NCBI GenBank assembly: GCA_009786175.1
Contig: WQTQ01000233.1
Coordinates: 1 to 47,068, forward strand
DNA length: 47,068 nucleotides
From: Bacillota bacterium
GTDB lineage: Bacteria > Bacillota_A > Clostridia > Lachnospirales > WQUN01
Direction of reading: 5' to 3'
Shown here: positions 22,673-31,788 of the stretch, piece after piece
How positions within the stretch are numbered: the stretch's first letter is position 1
Layout: each line of letters opens with the position of its first letter
The notes under the pieces: model-generated
Seen by the model: the letters and a program-made list of their open reading frames with translations, nothing else
Databases searched by the model: none
Told to the model about the DNA's origin: nothing
Position numbers and translations under genes: made by a program

Positions 22673-25600
22673 TTATCCTATCCGGGTTCTTCTGCGCCTG
22701 ATAATTGATGGAGTAAACACAGGTATGACTGCTAAGGATACCAGCCCGGCCAACAGCATTAATCTTTCGATGTCGCCCACATCTACACCGGTAGGCGGGA
22801 TGTATTCCATTTCATTTATAAAGCTGATGATGCGGTTTTCTGCCATAGCCAGCATTGAGGTGTCATTACTGTTACCGTCGGCATTTTCGTTTTTGCTGTC
22901 TGTAAAGGACGCGGCGTATCCTGCCGGGTCTTCGATAATTTGCACATGGTAGGTAAGCGGAATATCTTGGATTACTATTGCTTGACCATGGCCCAAAGTA
23001 AACATTGCGCTTCCGGTGCTGTCCAAAATTAAAGTGCCGTTTTGCGGCGGTGCTGCGCCCAACCCCGAAATAACATCACCGATGTAACTGAATTGCGTAT
23101 CTGCGGGCAGCGGTATAACACCGTCGGGGCCTGTAAATGTGATTGTAAAGTCGAATGTCTTGGTCAAATTGGCTGTGATGCCTGTTATTGTTTTAGAGAC
23201 AGTTAAAGTGGTAGGGGGAATTTCTTTGAAACCGGCAATTGCGTGGGTATGGGCAGTTATAGGTATGGTCAAAGGTGTAACATCGCCGCCGTTCGTATAA
23301 TTGAAAGACGCGTTTGTATCATCTCTTGTACCTATTCTCCACTCTTCAAACCACTGCGCCGGGTCTGCGAAAAAGATGACTTCTGTGTTGTGTATTACAT
23401 AGTCGCCACTGTTGATAATTGTATCGGTATTGTTAACGTTAGCGGTTACTTGGCCAATATCGGTTTCGGATTCAAAAGTTACTTCCCAAAGTCTCACACC
23501 TGTCGCATTAATGTCATAATTTGTGAAAGCGTGATTGATACCGCCATGCCAAGTTAAGCTTAGAGTTCCCGGGTTTACCTGAGGGTTATTTCGTGCTCTT
23601 TCATCGTCTACCTGTATACCTTGACGCGCTATATTTCCGGCAAATACAATTTCTTCGGCAATGGTGACATTCCTAAGATTATTAACAGGGTTATCGACAA
23701 AAATTCCGCCGCCATTGTTACCGGTGTTGTTGGAAATAATTCCGGCTGATATTGTTAAAGTATTGTTACTGTTGTTTGAAAAAATTCCGCCGCCATTCGT
23801 ACCGGCAGTATTGCCGGTTATTTCACCGCCGGTTATTGTTGCTGTAGAGTTATTCCACACTGCAATGCCGCCACCGCCAAAGGCCGAACGGTTTCCGGTT
23901 ATTTTACCGCCTGTCATTACCAAGCTGGCCTCGTCAAGCAGCAACAAACCTCCGCCAATTCCGCCTCCCGCAAGGTTGCCGTCATCAATACCCGCTTCGT
24001 TGCCTTCTATTATTGTTCCTTCCACAATTGTTACTGTCCCGCTACCGTTAAACTGTGTGCCTTCTCTTTTTTGTGCCCCAATCCCTGCGCCGTGCCCCCT
24101 TGAACGGTTAAATGATATGTTTTTTTCGGTAACAATAATATTGTTATTATCATCTAACAGGTTGGCTGTTGTAAAAGAACCGCCCATAACCCATACACCG
24201 CCGGCACCCCGACCGGTACCCTGTGCCGTGTTATGAACTATAGAGCCGCCATACATTATAACGGAAGCATTTGGGCCAATATCAATACCACCGCCTTCAA
24301 GGGTTGAAGTGTTTTGTGAGATTTCTCCGCCGTACATTTCAAAAGTTGAACTTCCGCCTACAAATACACCGCCGCCGCCTTGGAAGTTTGCGCCAGTGAA
24401 AGTAGCCGCAGTATTTAGGGAAATTAAGCCGCCATTCATAACAAATCTTGCATTTCCATCTGTGTATATGCCGCCGCCGCCATTTGCGAAAGTGTTGTTT
24501 GTAGACACAGCACGGTTATGGGTAATTTCACCGCCGTTCATTGTTAACATACCGGAGCCCAATACACTTACGCCGCCGCCGCGGTTAGTCCACTGGTTGT
24601 TTGTTATAATGGCTCCGTCTTCTATAATCAAATGCCCGGTTGTACTAACGTGTATGCCGCCACGGTCAGTATTGCCTGCCGGAAGGTTGCTGCGTAATGT
24701 AATGTTTGCTAACCGCAGTGTACCGTTTACTGTAAAATGCCGGTTGGTAGTGGCACTTTGCGTAATAGTAAAAGGCCCCCCTGTTACGTTTGGGTCGCTT
24801 ACAATTGTAATATTTCTGTTTGCCGGAATAGTCAGCCCGCCAGAGATACCCAAATCAATATCACTTGTAATGCCGATTACACCCGAGCCGTTAACGGGTA
24901 TTGCGTTAATACGCGTAGATAACTCTGACCTATTAGCTGCCCTGTGAGTTATATCAAATACTTCATTGTTGAGCATAACAACACCGGCTAAATGGGTTTG
25001 TTCTGCAAACAGTGTTATTAGTACAAGGTCATCACCAAAGTCGATTTCATAAGCCCAGTTTGCGGGTAAATCGAAGACGATGTGTTCTTCTTCAATAACT
25101 ATTTGTGGATTAAGTGACTGCAGTGTAATTATGATGTTGTCTTGTTCCTCATCATTTATTACTTCGTAATCAATTTCCGGGGATGCAGTAACGGTTACGT
25201 TCCGCTCATCGTCTACTACTATGCTAATTTCCGGTCGCGCAAGGGCAAGCTGCTGCGGTATTAGCATGATAGATAGGCGATCCATGTCAATTTCATAAGT
25301 CCACAAGTCCGGAACATAAACAATTATTTCATCTTCGGTAATTTCCAAAAATGTTGTGCTGTCTTCCTCAAGCTCTATGCCCGGGTTGTCTAAAAAAAAC
25401 ATGATTTCAATGATGCCTTCGCCATAGTTATTCAGCACATCGTAATGGATTGATGACAATGTTTTAACGGTTACATTGCGGTACTCGTCCACGCTTACAT
25501 AAATTTTGCCGTTAAACGGGACAATTGTGACAGTGTTTGCATCCAAGTCAATTTCATAGTTCCACAACTCGGGTACGGTAACGTTAATCTCATCTTCGGT

Positions 25601-26209
25601 AATTTCAACATCCGTGTTGTCTACAAAAAACATGACAACAATATTGCCTTGGTTATCTTCATCGTCTGCAATTAGGTAGAAAATTTCCGGTGAAGAGAAA
25701 ATGCTTATATTGCGCCCGTTGTCCACATGAATATTAAGGAAGATGTTCTCATTCTCTTCGTCGTTGGGTATTTCCGGTTCGGGCGCAGTTTCCTCTGTGT
25801 CGGTATCTTCTTTGTTAACATCGTCTGTATCATTTTCGTCTGGTTCGTTGTCATCTGTATCCTCGCCATTTTCTGTATTGTCAGGTTCGGTTTCTTCCTC
25901 TTCAGTTTCTTCCATTTCGGTTTCTTCCGTTTCTTCTGTTTCTTCTGTTTCTTCTGTTTCACCCGTTTCTTCCGTTTTTTCCTCGGAATCCGAAATGTCC
26001 TCTTCAGACTCTTCAATGTCTTCAAGGTTTTCGGGGCTGCCCTCATCTTCATCTTCGTCTGTAGGCGCGTCCTCGGTGCCGGTAAAGTCATCTGCACCAA
26101 TTTCGTAATGCTCGTCTGTAGGTGTGTCACCCACAGCAAATGCGACTTTAGGCAAAACGGTACCGGACACAAGAAAAAATACTAAAATGATTGATAAATA
26201 ACGTTTCAT
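22673..26209 (-). CDS. Giant wall-anchored beta-helix adhesin 1
   Basis: This 1178-residue surface protein has a signal peptide (1-25, ending KVAFA) and a very acidic Glu/Asp/Thr-rich stretch (about 28-150). Three tandem beta modules of about 70-80 residues follow (150-415); each ends in a W-x-Y-E-I-D pattern such as PELWNYEID. A right-handed parallel beta-helix (about 430-890) has many repeats of the type GGGI-x-V-x-NNSTATITGGEITGN. Then come a beta-rich spacer, a Spy0128-like domain (about 1000-1110, TLTVSKTITG...FTFTIT-like), the sorting signal YIPPTG, a membrane helix and RRRRTR. The beta-helix resembles polymorphic adhesin/Pmp-type repeats. It has its own promoter of the shared type and is paralogous to adhesin 2. 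Likely role: pilus tip or separate wall adhesin. Confidence 0.9.
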   Translation of the reverse strand: MKRYLSIILVFFLVSGTVLPKVAFAVGDTPTDEHYEIGADDFTGTEDAPTDEDEDEGSPENLEDIEESEEDISDSEEKTEETGETEETEETEETEETEMEETEEEETEPDNTENGEDTDDNEPDENDTDDVNKEDTDTEETAPEPEIPNDEENENIFLNIHVDNGRNISIFSSPEIFYLIADDEDNQGNIVVMFFVDNTDVEITEDEINVTVPELWNYEIDLDANTVTIVPFNGKIYVSVDEYRNVTVKTLSSIHYDVLNNYGEGIIEIMFFLDNPGIELEEDSTTFLEITEDEIIVYVPDLWTYEIDMDRLSIMLIPQQLALARPEISIVVDDERNVTVTASPEIDYEVINDEEQDNIIITLQSLNPQIVIEEEHIVFDLPANWAYEIDFGDDLVLITLFAEQTHLAGVVMLNNEVFDITHRAANRSELSTRINAIPVNGSGVIGITSDIDLGISGGLTIPANRNITIVSDPNVTGGPFTITQSATTNRHFTVNGTLRLANITLRSNLPAGNTDRGGIHVSTTGHLIIEDGAIITNNQWTNRGGGVSVLGSGMLTMNGGEITHNRAVSTNNTFANGGGGIYTDGNARFVMNGGLISLNTAATFTGANFQGGGGVFVGGSSTFEMYGGEISQNTSTLEGGGIDIGPNASVIMYGGSIVHNTAQGTGRGAGGVWVMGGSFTTANLLDDNNNIIVTEKNISFNRSRGHGAGIGAQKREGTQFNGSGTVTIVEGTIIEGNEAGIDDGNLAGGGIGGGLLLLDEASLVMTGGKITGNRSAFGGGGIAVWNNSTATITGGEITGNTAGTNGGGIFSNNSNNTLTISAGIISNNTGNNGGGIFVDNPVNNLRNVTIAEEIVFAGNIARQGIQVDDERARNNPQVNPGTLSLTWHGGINHAFTNYDINATGVRLWEVTFESETDIGQVTANVNNTDTIINSGDYVIHNTEVIFFADPAQWFEEWRIGTRDDTNASFNYTNGGDVTPLTIPITAHTHAIAGFKEIPPTTLTVSKTITGITANLTKTFDFTITFTGPDGVIPLPADTQFSYIGDVISGLGAAPPQNGTLILDSTGSAMFTLGHGQAIVIQDIPLTYHVQIIEDPAGYAASFTDSKNENADGNSNDTSMLAMAENRIISFINEMEYIPPTGVDVGDIERLMLLAGLVSLAVIPVFTPSIIRRRRTRIG
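25905..25979 (-). repeat. Low-complexity Glu-Glu-Thr repeat
   Basis: Near-perfect 9-base units (TTCTTCTGT on the plus strand) encode EET repeats in the acidic linker of adhesin 1. Simple repeats of this kind can gain or lose units by slippage; unit changes here stay in frame. Confidence 0.85.
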
Positions 26210-26247
26210 TTTTATCCCCCTTCCAATAGGCTAATGGCTATGTTGGT

Positions 26248-26289
26248 ATTTTATCTTTATCACAGTTATGTAAATACACCCATAAGGGT
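26248..26289 (-). promoter_or_regulatory. Shared pilus promoter, adhesin 1 copy
   Basis: On the minus strand ACCCTTATGGGT (26289-26278) is followed after exactly 24 bases beginning GTATTTA by TAAAAT (26253-26248). Distance from repeat to start codon is 69 bases. It matches the sipA and adhesin 2 copies in layout and spacing. Confidence 0.75.
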
Positions 26290-26316
26290 GCTTTTTTTGA
26301 TACATTTTGTGCTTGG

Positions 26317-29300
26317 TTATGTCCTCCTTCTGCGTCTGATAATGGCTGGAGTAAAAACAGGTATGACGGCTACCGATATAACTGCGGCCAACAGCATTAA
26401 TCTTTCGATGTCGCCTGCGTCTACTCCGGTAGGGGGTGTGTATTCCAATTCATTTATAAAGCTGATGATACGGTCTTCTGCCATGGCTAACAATTTGGTG
26501 TCATTACTGTTACCATCGGCACTTTCGTCTTCACTGTCTGTAAAGGACGCTGTGTATTCTGCCGGTTCTTCAATAATTTGCACATGGCCGCTAAGTGGAA
26601 CATCCCGGATTACAATGGCCTGGCCATGACCTAACGCAAACATCGCGCTCCCGGTGCTGTCTAAAATTAAGGTACCGTTTTGCGGTGCTGTTGCACCCAA
26701 CCCGGGAATAACATCACCGATGTAGCTGAATTGCGTATCCGCAGGCAGTGGTGTAACTCCGTCCGGGCCTGTAAATGTGACTGTAAAGTCAAATGTCTTG
26801 TTCATATTGGCTGTAACGCCTGTTATTTTTTTTGTTACGGTTAGTGTGGTGAATACAACCACATTAAAATTGGCAATTACTTGGGTGTGGGCAGTTATGG
26901 ATATGGTCATAGGTGTAACATCGTCGCTATTTTTGAATACGAAAGGCGCGTTTGTATCAGTTTTTGTACTAATATCCCATTGCTCAAACTGCTGCTGCGG
27001 GTGTGCGCTAAAAGTAACTTGTGTGTTTCCGGGAACATAATCGCCATCGTTAATAATTGTGTTGGTTCCGTTTATTATGGCAGTTATTTCGCCTGTACCG
27101 GTTCCCACTTCATACGTTACTTGGAATAGAGGGAAGCCGGTTGTAGTATTGATGTCGTAATTGGTAAATGCGTGGTTGTTACCGCCATGCCAGGTCAAGC
27201 TTACAGTCCCGGGGTTTATCTGAGGATTGTTTTGCGCTCCTATATCGTCTACTTTGACGCCGTTATGTGCCTCATTTTTTGTAAACGAAACCCCTTGCCC
27301 GATAATGACATTGCCGCGGTTGCCGAAAGCTACAAACAGACCGCCGCCGTCGTTAGCGGTATTGTTTCTGATGGTACCGGAATTCATAGTAAACCCGGTA
27401 CCGGTTGCTATATGGATACCGCCGCCGCCTACAACCGCGTCGTTATCATAGATATTTACATTTGAAGACAGGGTACGGATACCTGCGCCAAGAGCAGCCA
27501 CGCCGCCGCCGTATTGTGAGGCTTTATTTCCGTAAATATTAGTACCTGTACCGGTCCAATCGCCGCCCATCCAATATATACCTGCACCTGTTCCTGCACC
27601 TGTCAGTGATTCATTGGAGTGAATTTCGCCGCCGTTGGTTTCGAGTGTACCTGTGGAAACAAATATTCCGCCGCCTACAGGAGCTTTGTTATCATAAATT
27701 TTGCCGCCGTTTATCCTGATAGTTTGAGCATAACTTGATGGTGGATTTGGTGGCAGGTAGCTTGCTCTCATATCCAGACCGGCTATGCCGCCGCCTTGGA
27801 TATTTGCCGTATTATGCGCAATTATTCCGTTATTTAGTGTGAAGCTGCTGGTGTCAGTTCTTGAGTTGGTGGAAATGGTAACCTTTATACCGCCGCCTTC
27901 CTGCGCTGTATTGTTAATGATTTTACCGCCATTTATTACCAGCGTAGAATTATTCCATACCAAGACGCCACCACCACCATCAGTATGTGCTATGTTATTA
28001 TCAATTAACGTTCCGTCTTCGATTGTAAGATTCCCTCTGTCATGGACATCAATGGCACCGCCCCAATTTGCTTCGTTTTTGTACAAAACAATATCTTTTG
28101 TAGTTAAAAATGCATTGGTATTTACATGTACACCGCCGCCAAGACCGGTGGCACGTATACCGCCCCATACTAGAAATGGCGTTGCTCTGTTATGTCTAAT
28201 TATGCCACCAAACAGATCGGCTATGGCACCATTGTTTACACTTACAGCCCCACCATGGTTTGCATGGCAATTCTCAATTATAGAGCCATCCAGCATAGTA
28301 AATCGGCTCCATTCCCATTGAGACCATCCCTCCACATATACTCCGCCGCGGAAAAATGAAGCATTGCCGCCATCTAATATGATGTCTTTAATCTGTAATC
28401 TGGCACCGACTGTCACTTTAAAATGACGTGCATCTTCTGCACTAGATGGCGATGAGTTGTTTGTTGTATTTCCTACATTTTGGGTCAAGGTACGAGTTAC
28501 ACCCGGTACAGATGACTCTAGATGTATATAACGCCCATTAGTTATTGTAATCGCTATTGCTGCGCCGGAGTTAAAACTGGAAGTTAATTGAATTAGTGTA
28601 GGCGAGGTTGCATACTGTGTCGCACGGTCTACAGCTTGACTCAGTGTTCCCCATGTGTCGGCTCTTGCATGGTCATGGATAATAAAAGTCTGCTCATAAA
28701 CACTACGCGTACGGGGGTTAGATGCCACAACCTCAATTGCACCCATTTCCACAAGTTCCTCAAATGTAAATTCTGTTTTCTCCACAAATAGAATTACGGT
28801 GATAACAAGGCTGTCAACGTCAACTACAAAAGACCAATTTAGCGGCACATCAACCACAATGTTGTCTTCGCTAATCTCTATTTCGGGGTTAACTACGTCC
28901 AGCGAAACGTAAATGTTACTTTTATCGTCGCTGTCTGTAACTTCATATTCCACACCCGCCGGTGCAGTAACAGTCACTTCGCGCTCGTCATCTACAGTTA
29001 TGGTTATTAGTACACGCTCTGCAATAGGCTGTGGCGGCATTATGATGACAGTGAGGTGGTCCATATTTATTTCATAGTTCCACATTTCCGGTACATTAAC
29101 GATTATGTCATCTTCATGAATTTCCATATCCGGGTCATCCGAGAAAAACATAATACTGATGCTGCCTTCACTTTCTTCACCGATAATTTCATACTCGATG
29201 CCGACAGGCACAACGACAGTTACATTGCGTTCATCATCTACAGTTATGGTTATAGGTGCGCGCTCGGTTATAAGCTGCGGCGGTACAAGTGTAACAACAA

Positions 29301-30189
29301 GGCTGTCAATGTTAATTTCGTAACTCCACGTTTCCGGTAAATTAATGAGTATGTCATCTTCGGTAATTTCCAAAATGTTATATTCGTCCATGTCTGTATA
29401 CGGGTCGTCTAAGAAAAACATGACTTCAATGCTGCCTTCGCCGTTGTCATCAACCACATCGTAGTGGATAGATGATAATGTTTTAACGGTTACGAAGCGG
29501 TAGTCGTCAACACTTACGTGAATTTTGCCGTTAAACGGGATGATGGTGACAATATTTGCATCCATGTCAATTTCGTAACTCCACAATTCGGGTACGGTAA
29601 CATTAATCCCGTCTTCGGTAATTTCAACATCTGTGTTGTCTACGAAAAACATGACAACAATATTGCCTTGGTTGTCTTCATCGTCTGCAACTAGATAGAA
29701 AATTTCCGGCGAAGAGAAAATGCTTATATTGCGCCCGTTGTCTACATTAACATTAAGGAAAATGCTCTCATTCTCTTCGTTGTTGAGTATTTCGGGTTGG
29801 GGCGCAGTTTCTTCTCCCCCTTTTTCTTCCTCTTTTTTCTCGGTACTGTCATTTTTACCGTCGGTGGTGTCTTCATCCGTGCTGCCATCTTCAATGCCGG
29901 TGTCATCTTTGTCAGTAGCCTCACTGTCCGGGTCAGTGATTACTTTGTCCCCGTCTTTTGGATCGCTGTCAGAATCAGAATTGGCATTATCTGTGTTGCC
30001 ATCTGTTTCTGTGTTGTCGGTATCCTTCTCTTCTGTTATCCCTTCGGAATCGACAGGGATGTTGTCTTTCTCTTCCTGGTCAGATGGATTTTCTACTGTA
30101 ATTGTACCCTCCATGGCAAATGCTACTTTTGGCAAAACAGTGCCGGATACAAGACATATAATTAGAATAATTGATAAAAATTGCTTCAT
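26317..30189 (-). CDS. Giant wall-anchored beta-helix adhesin 2
   Basis: This 1290-residue paralogue of adhesin 1 has the same plan. It has a signal peptide (1-25), an acidic Asp/Ser/Thr linker (about 28-140) and four tandem beta modules (about 140-455, with signatures PELWSYEID, PETWSYEIN, PEMWNYEIN and PLNWSFVVD). A parallel beta-helix (about 480-1000) follows with GGGV/GGGI turns, then a spacer and a Spy0128-like domain (TLTVTKKITGVTANMNKTF). The sorting signal is YTPPTG, followed by a membrane helix and RRRRR. N-terminal and C-terminal parts are nearly identical to adhesin 1, whereas the acidic linker and the helix differ strongly. This fits duplication followed by diversification of the binding surface. 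It starts with ATG after GGGAGGAC and has its own shared-type promoter. Confidence 0.9.
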   Translation of the reverse strand: MKQFLSIILIICLVSGTVLPKVAFAMEGTITVENPSDQEEKDNIPVDSEGITEEKDTDNTETDGNTDNANSDSDSDPKDGDKVITDPDSEATDKDDTGIEDGSTDEDTTDGKNDSTEKKEEEKGGEETAPQPEILNNEENESIFLNVNVDNGRNISIFSSPEIFYLVADDEDNQGNIVVMFFVDNTDVEITEDGINVTVPELWSYEIDMDANIVTIIPFNGKIHVSVDDYRFVTVKTLSSIHYDVVDDNGEGSIEVMFFLDDPYTDMDEYNILEITEDDILINLPETWSYEINIDSLVVTLVPPQLITERAPITITVDDERNVTVVVPVGIEYEIIGEESEGSISIMFFSDDPDMEIHEDDIIVNVPEMWNYEINMDHLTVIIMPPQPIAERVLITITVDDEREVTVTAPAGVEYEVTDSDDKSNIYVSLDVVNPEIEISEDNIVVDVPLNWSFVVDVDSLVITVILFVEKTEFTFEELVEMGAIEVVASNPRTRSVYEQTFIIHDHARADTWGTLSQAVDRATQYATSPTLIQLTSSFNSGAAIAITITNGRYIHLESSVPGVTRTLTQNVGNTTNNSSPSSAEDARHFKVTVGARLQIKDIILDGGNASFFRGGVYVEGWSQWEWSRFTMLDGSIIENCHANHGGAVSVNNGAIADLFGGIIRHNRATPFLVWGGIRATGLGGGVHVNTNAFLTTKDIVLYKNEANWGGAIDVHDRGNLTIEDGTLIDNNIAHTDGGGGVLVWNNSTLVINGGKIINNTAQEGGGIKVTISTNSRTDTSSFTLNNGIIAHNTANIQGGGIAGLDMRASYLPPNPPSSYAQTIRINGGKIYDNKAPVGGGIFVSTGTLETNGGEIHSNESLTGAGTGAGIYWMGGDWTGTGTNIYGNKASQYGGGVAALGAGIRTLSSNVNIYDNDAVVGGGGIHIATGTGFTMNSGTIRNNTANDGGGLFVAFGNRGNVIIGQGVSFTKNEAHNGVKVDDIGAQNNPQINPGTVSLTWHGGNNHAFTNYDINTTTGFPLFQVTYEVGTGTGEITAIINGTNTIINDGDYVPGNTQVTFSAHPQQQFEQWDISTKTDTNAPFVFKNSDDVTPMTISITAHTQVIANFNVVVFTTLTVTKKITGVTANMNKTFDFTVTFTGPDGVTPLPADTQFSYIGDVIPGLGATAPQNGTLILDSTGSAMFALGHGQAIVIRDVPLSGHVQIIEEPAEYTASFTDSEDESADGNSNDTKLLAMAEDRIISFINELEYTPPTGVDAGDIERLMLLAAVISVAVIPVFTPAIIRRRRRT

Positions 30190-30254
30190 GGTCAGTCCTC
30201 CCTGTCTAATTTATTCTTATTGAAAAGGTGTGTTGAGGTAACGTATGTGCTTAA

Positions 30255-30296
30255 ATTTTACGCCGTAAGCCTTAGTGTGACTACACCCAATAGGAT
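30255..30296 (-). promoter_or_regulatory. Shared pilus promoter, adhesin 2 copy
   Basis: On the minus strand ATCCTATTGGGT (30296-30285; one arm base differs) is followed after exactly 24 bases beginning GTAGTCA by TAAAAT (30260-30255). It lies between the comF terminator and the adhesin 2 start, 96 bases before that start. Confidence 0.7.
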
Positions 30297-30332
30297 AAAA
30301 AAAATCCCTTCAGGCTGTGAAAGTCTGAAGGG
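30297..30332 (-). terminator. Rho-independent terminator of the recD2-PHP-comF operon
   Basis: On the minus strand CCCTTCAG (30332-30325) pairs perfectly with CTGAAGGG (30313-30306) around an 11-nt loop. A run of Ts follows immediately. It ends the comF transcript just before the adhesin 2 promoter. Confidence 0.9.
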
Positions 30333-30341
30333 TTGGGGAGG

Positions 30342-31073
30342 TTAATCTTTTTTCTTCTCAACTATGGAAAGGGTCATGCAGGTTATATTTGCAGCTCCGG
30401 CATCTTTTAAGACCCGGGCACACTCGTTTAAGCTTGCTCCGGTAGTGTAAATATCGTCTATAATTATATAATTTTTGCCCGGGACAGAAATGTCTTTTGC
30501 TATTTGAAAGGCACCTGTCACATTTTCTACACGCTGGCGTGGGTGCAGTCCGGATTGGGGCGGGGTATCTATTATGCGGATTAAAGCGTACTCTGTAGGG
30601 ATGTTTAGGCGGCTTGATAAATGCCGGGTTAAGATTTCTGCCTGGTTAAAGCCCCGCTCCCGCTGCTTTTTGGGGTGTAGTGGCAGTGGGACAAGGAATG
30701 TGTTGTCATCAAATTGGTAATTACTCATGTGCACTGCCCATAACTTGCCAAGGCTGTGGGCAATTTGCTTGTTTTGTCGGAATTTTAACTCGTGAAGCAA
30801 GTCGCGCATTAGTTCATCGTATAAAAAAGCAGCGCGGTTATTGGTGAACCAGAATGTCTTGCCGTAACAGGAGACACAGCGGTCTACCGGATTTTCTGTG
30901 GGGATTCCGCATGTATTACATACTGGGGCGGATATTGGCTCGAAAAGGGTTTGACACAGTTCACAAAGCAGTATATCCCGCGGTTGTTTATGGTTTAAAG
31001 GAATAAGTTTGCCGCAAGCAATGCAGGTTGGCGGATACAGCCAGTCAAGAATGCTGTGTAGTTGTATTTTCAT
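30342..31073 (-). CDS. comF: ComF-family phosphoribosyltransferase-like protein
   Basis: This protein has about 243 residues. The N-terminal part holds four CxxC pairs (CIAC, CELC, CNTC, CVSC), a zinc-finger region typical of ComFC. The C-terminal part is a phosphoribosyltransferase fold with PLHPKKQRERGFNQAE and the PRPP-binding loop YIIIDDIYTTGAS. ComF proteins act in DNA uptake in competent bacteria, but they are widespread and other roles are possible. ATG 31073 follows the PHP gene stop by one base; GTG 31088 overlaps it and is an alternative. It is the last gene of a recD2-PHP-comF operon and is followed by a strong terminator. Confidence 0.92.
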   Translation of the reverse strand: MKIQLHSILDWLYPPTCIACGKLIPLNHKQPRDILLCELCQTLFEPISAPVCNTCGIPTENPVDRCVSCYGKTFWFTNNRAAFLYDELMRDLLHELKFRQNKQIAHSLGKLWAVHMSNYQFDDNTFLVPLPLHPKKQRERGFNQAEILTRHLSSRLNIPTEYALIRIIDTPPQSGLHPRQRVENVTGAFQIAKDISVPGKNYIIIDDIYTTGASLNECARVLKDAGAANITCMTLSIVEKKKD

Positions 31074-31074
31074 G

Positions 31075-31788
31075 TCATTCGTCGTCACCGGTCACGAGTT
31101 TTGCCGTGCCCAGTTTTATGGCGTTGATTATATCAAAAATGCTGTCTGCCTTTTTCTCCAGTGCTACACCGCACGCAAAATCCGGGCGGCCTACCCCGTG
31201 GCTGTCGCTGCCGGCCTGCATACACAAATTATTGCGAAGTGCATAGTCATACCCCAATGCGTTTATTTCCGGTGTGTCGCAGCCGTTAAAAACTTCCGCG
31301 CCGTCCAACAGGTGAGCGGGAAATTTTTTACGCTTGCGGTCTTCTTTTGCTACATTTCTGAAAGGGTGTGCCTGGGCCAAATATCCGCCGTGTTTGTGAA
31401 TTTGCCTGCTGTATTTTTCAAGGTTGAATGTAAAAAGCTTTGGGTGGGCAATGAGAAATTTCTCGTCCAGCCCATAGGTTAAAATATCCATACCGGGTAT
31501 GTTGCTCCAGGAGGCGTACTCCCATCCGAAGAAAACATCCAGCCCGCTGTACCTGCCTTCTGCCTTTGCAGCTTCATAGCCGGACAGCAAAAAGCGCACC
31601 TGCTGCTCCCAGGGCAAAGTCTCGTCACATCTGGAGTAACCTTTAACCAAGTGGTCTGTGATAATAATGCCTGTGTAACCCATTTTTTTAGATTTGCGAA
31701 CCTGCTCTGCCGCAGTACTTGCGCCACAACGGCTAACATCCTTTGTGTGTACATGAGTGTCGTATAAAAACATAGCTCTATCCATCAT
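31075..31788 (-). CDS. PHP-domain phosphoesterase
   Basis: This 237-residue metal-dependent hydrolase of the PHP family has motif I YDTHVHT, motif II IITDH, the middle motif LAQAHPFR and the C-terminal GSDSHG. These are the His/Asp metal ligands expected for trinuclear PHP sites. Stand-alone PHP proteins include histidinol-phosphatase-like and nucleotide phosphoesterases; the substrate cannot be told here. ATG 31788 overlaps the stop of recD2 by four bases, so the two are probably co-translated. Confidence 0.9.
   Translation of the reverse strand: MMDRAMFLYDTHVHTKDVSRCGASTAAEQVRKSKKMGYTGIIITDHLVKGYSRCDETLPWEQQVRFLLSGYEAAKAEGRYSGLDVFFGWEYASWSNIPGMDILTYGLDEKFLIAHPKLFTFNLEKYSRQIHKHGGYLAQAHPFRNVAKEDRKRKKFPAHLLDGAEVFNGCDTPEINALGYDYALRNNLCMQAGSDSHGVGRPDFACGVALEKKADSIFDIINAIKLGTAKLVTGDDE

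Noticed and set aside
25743..26108. Plus-strand serine-rich open frame
   Set aside because: It is the antisense shadow of the acidic Glu/Thr repeats of adhesin 1; composition and position explain it.
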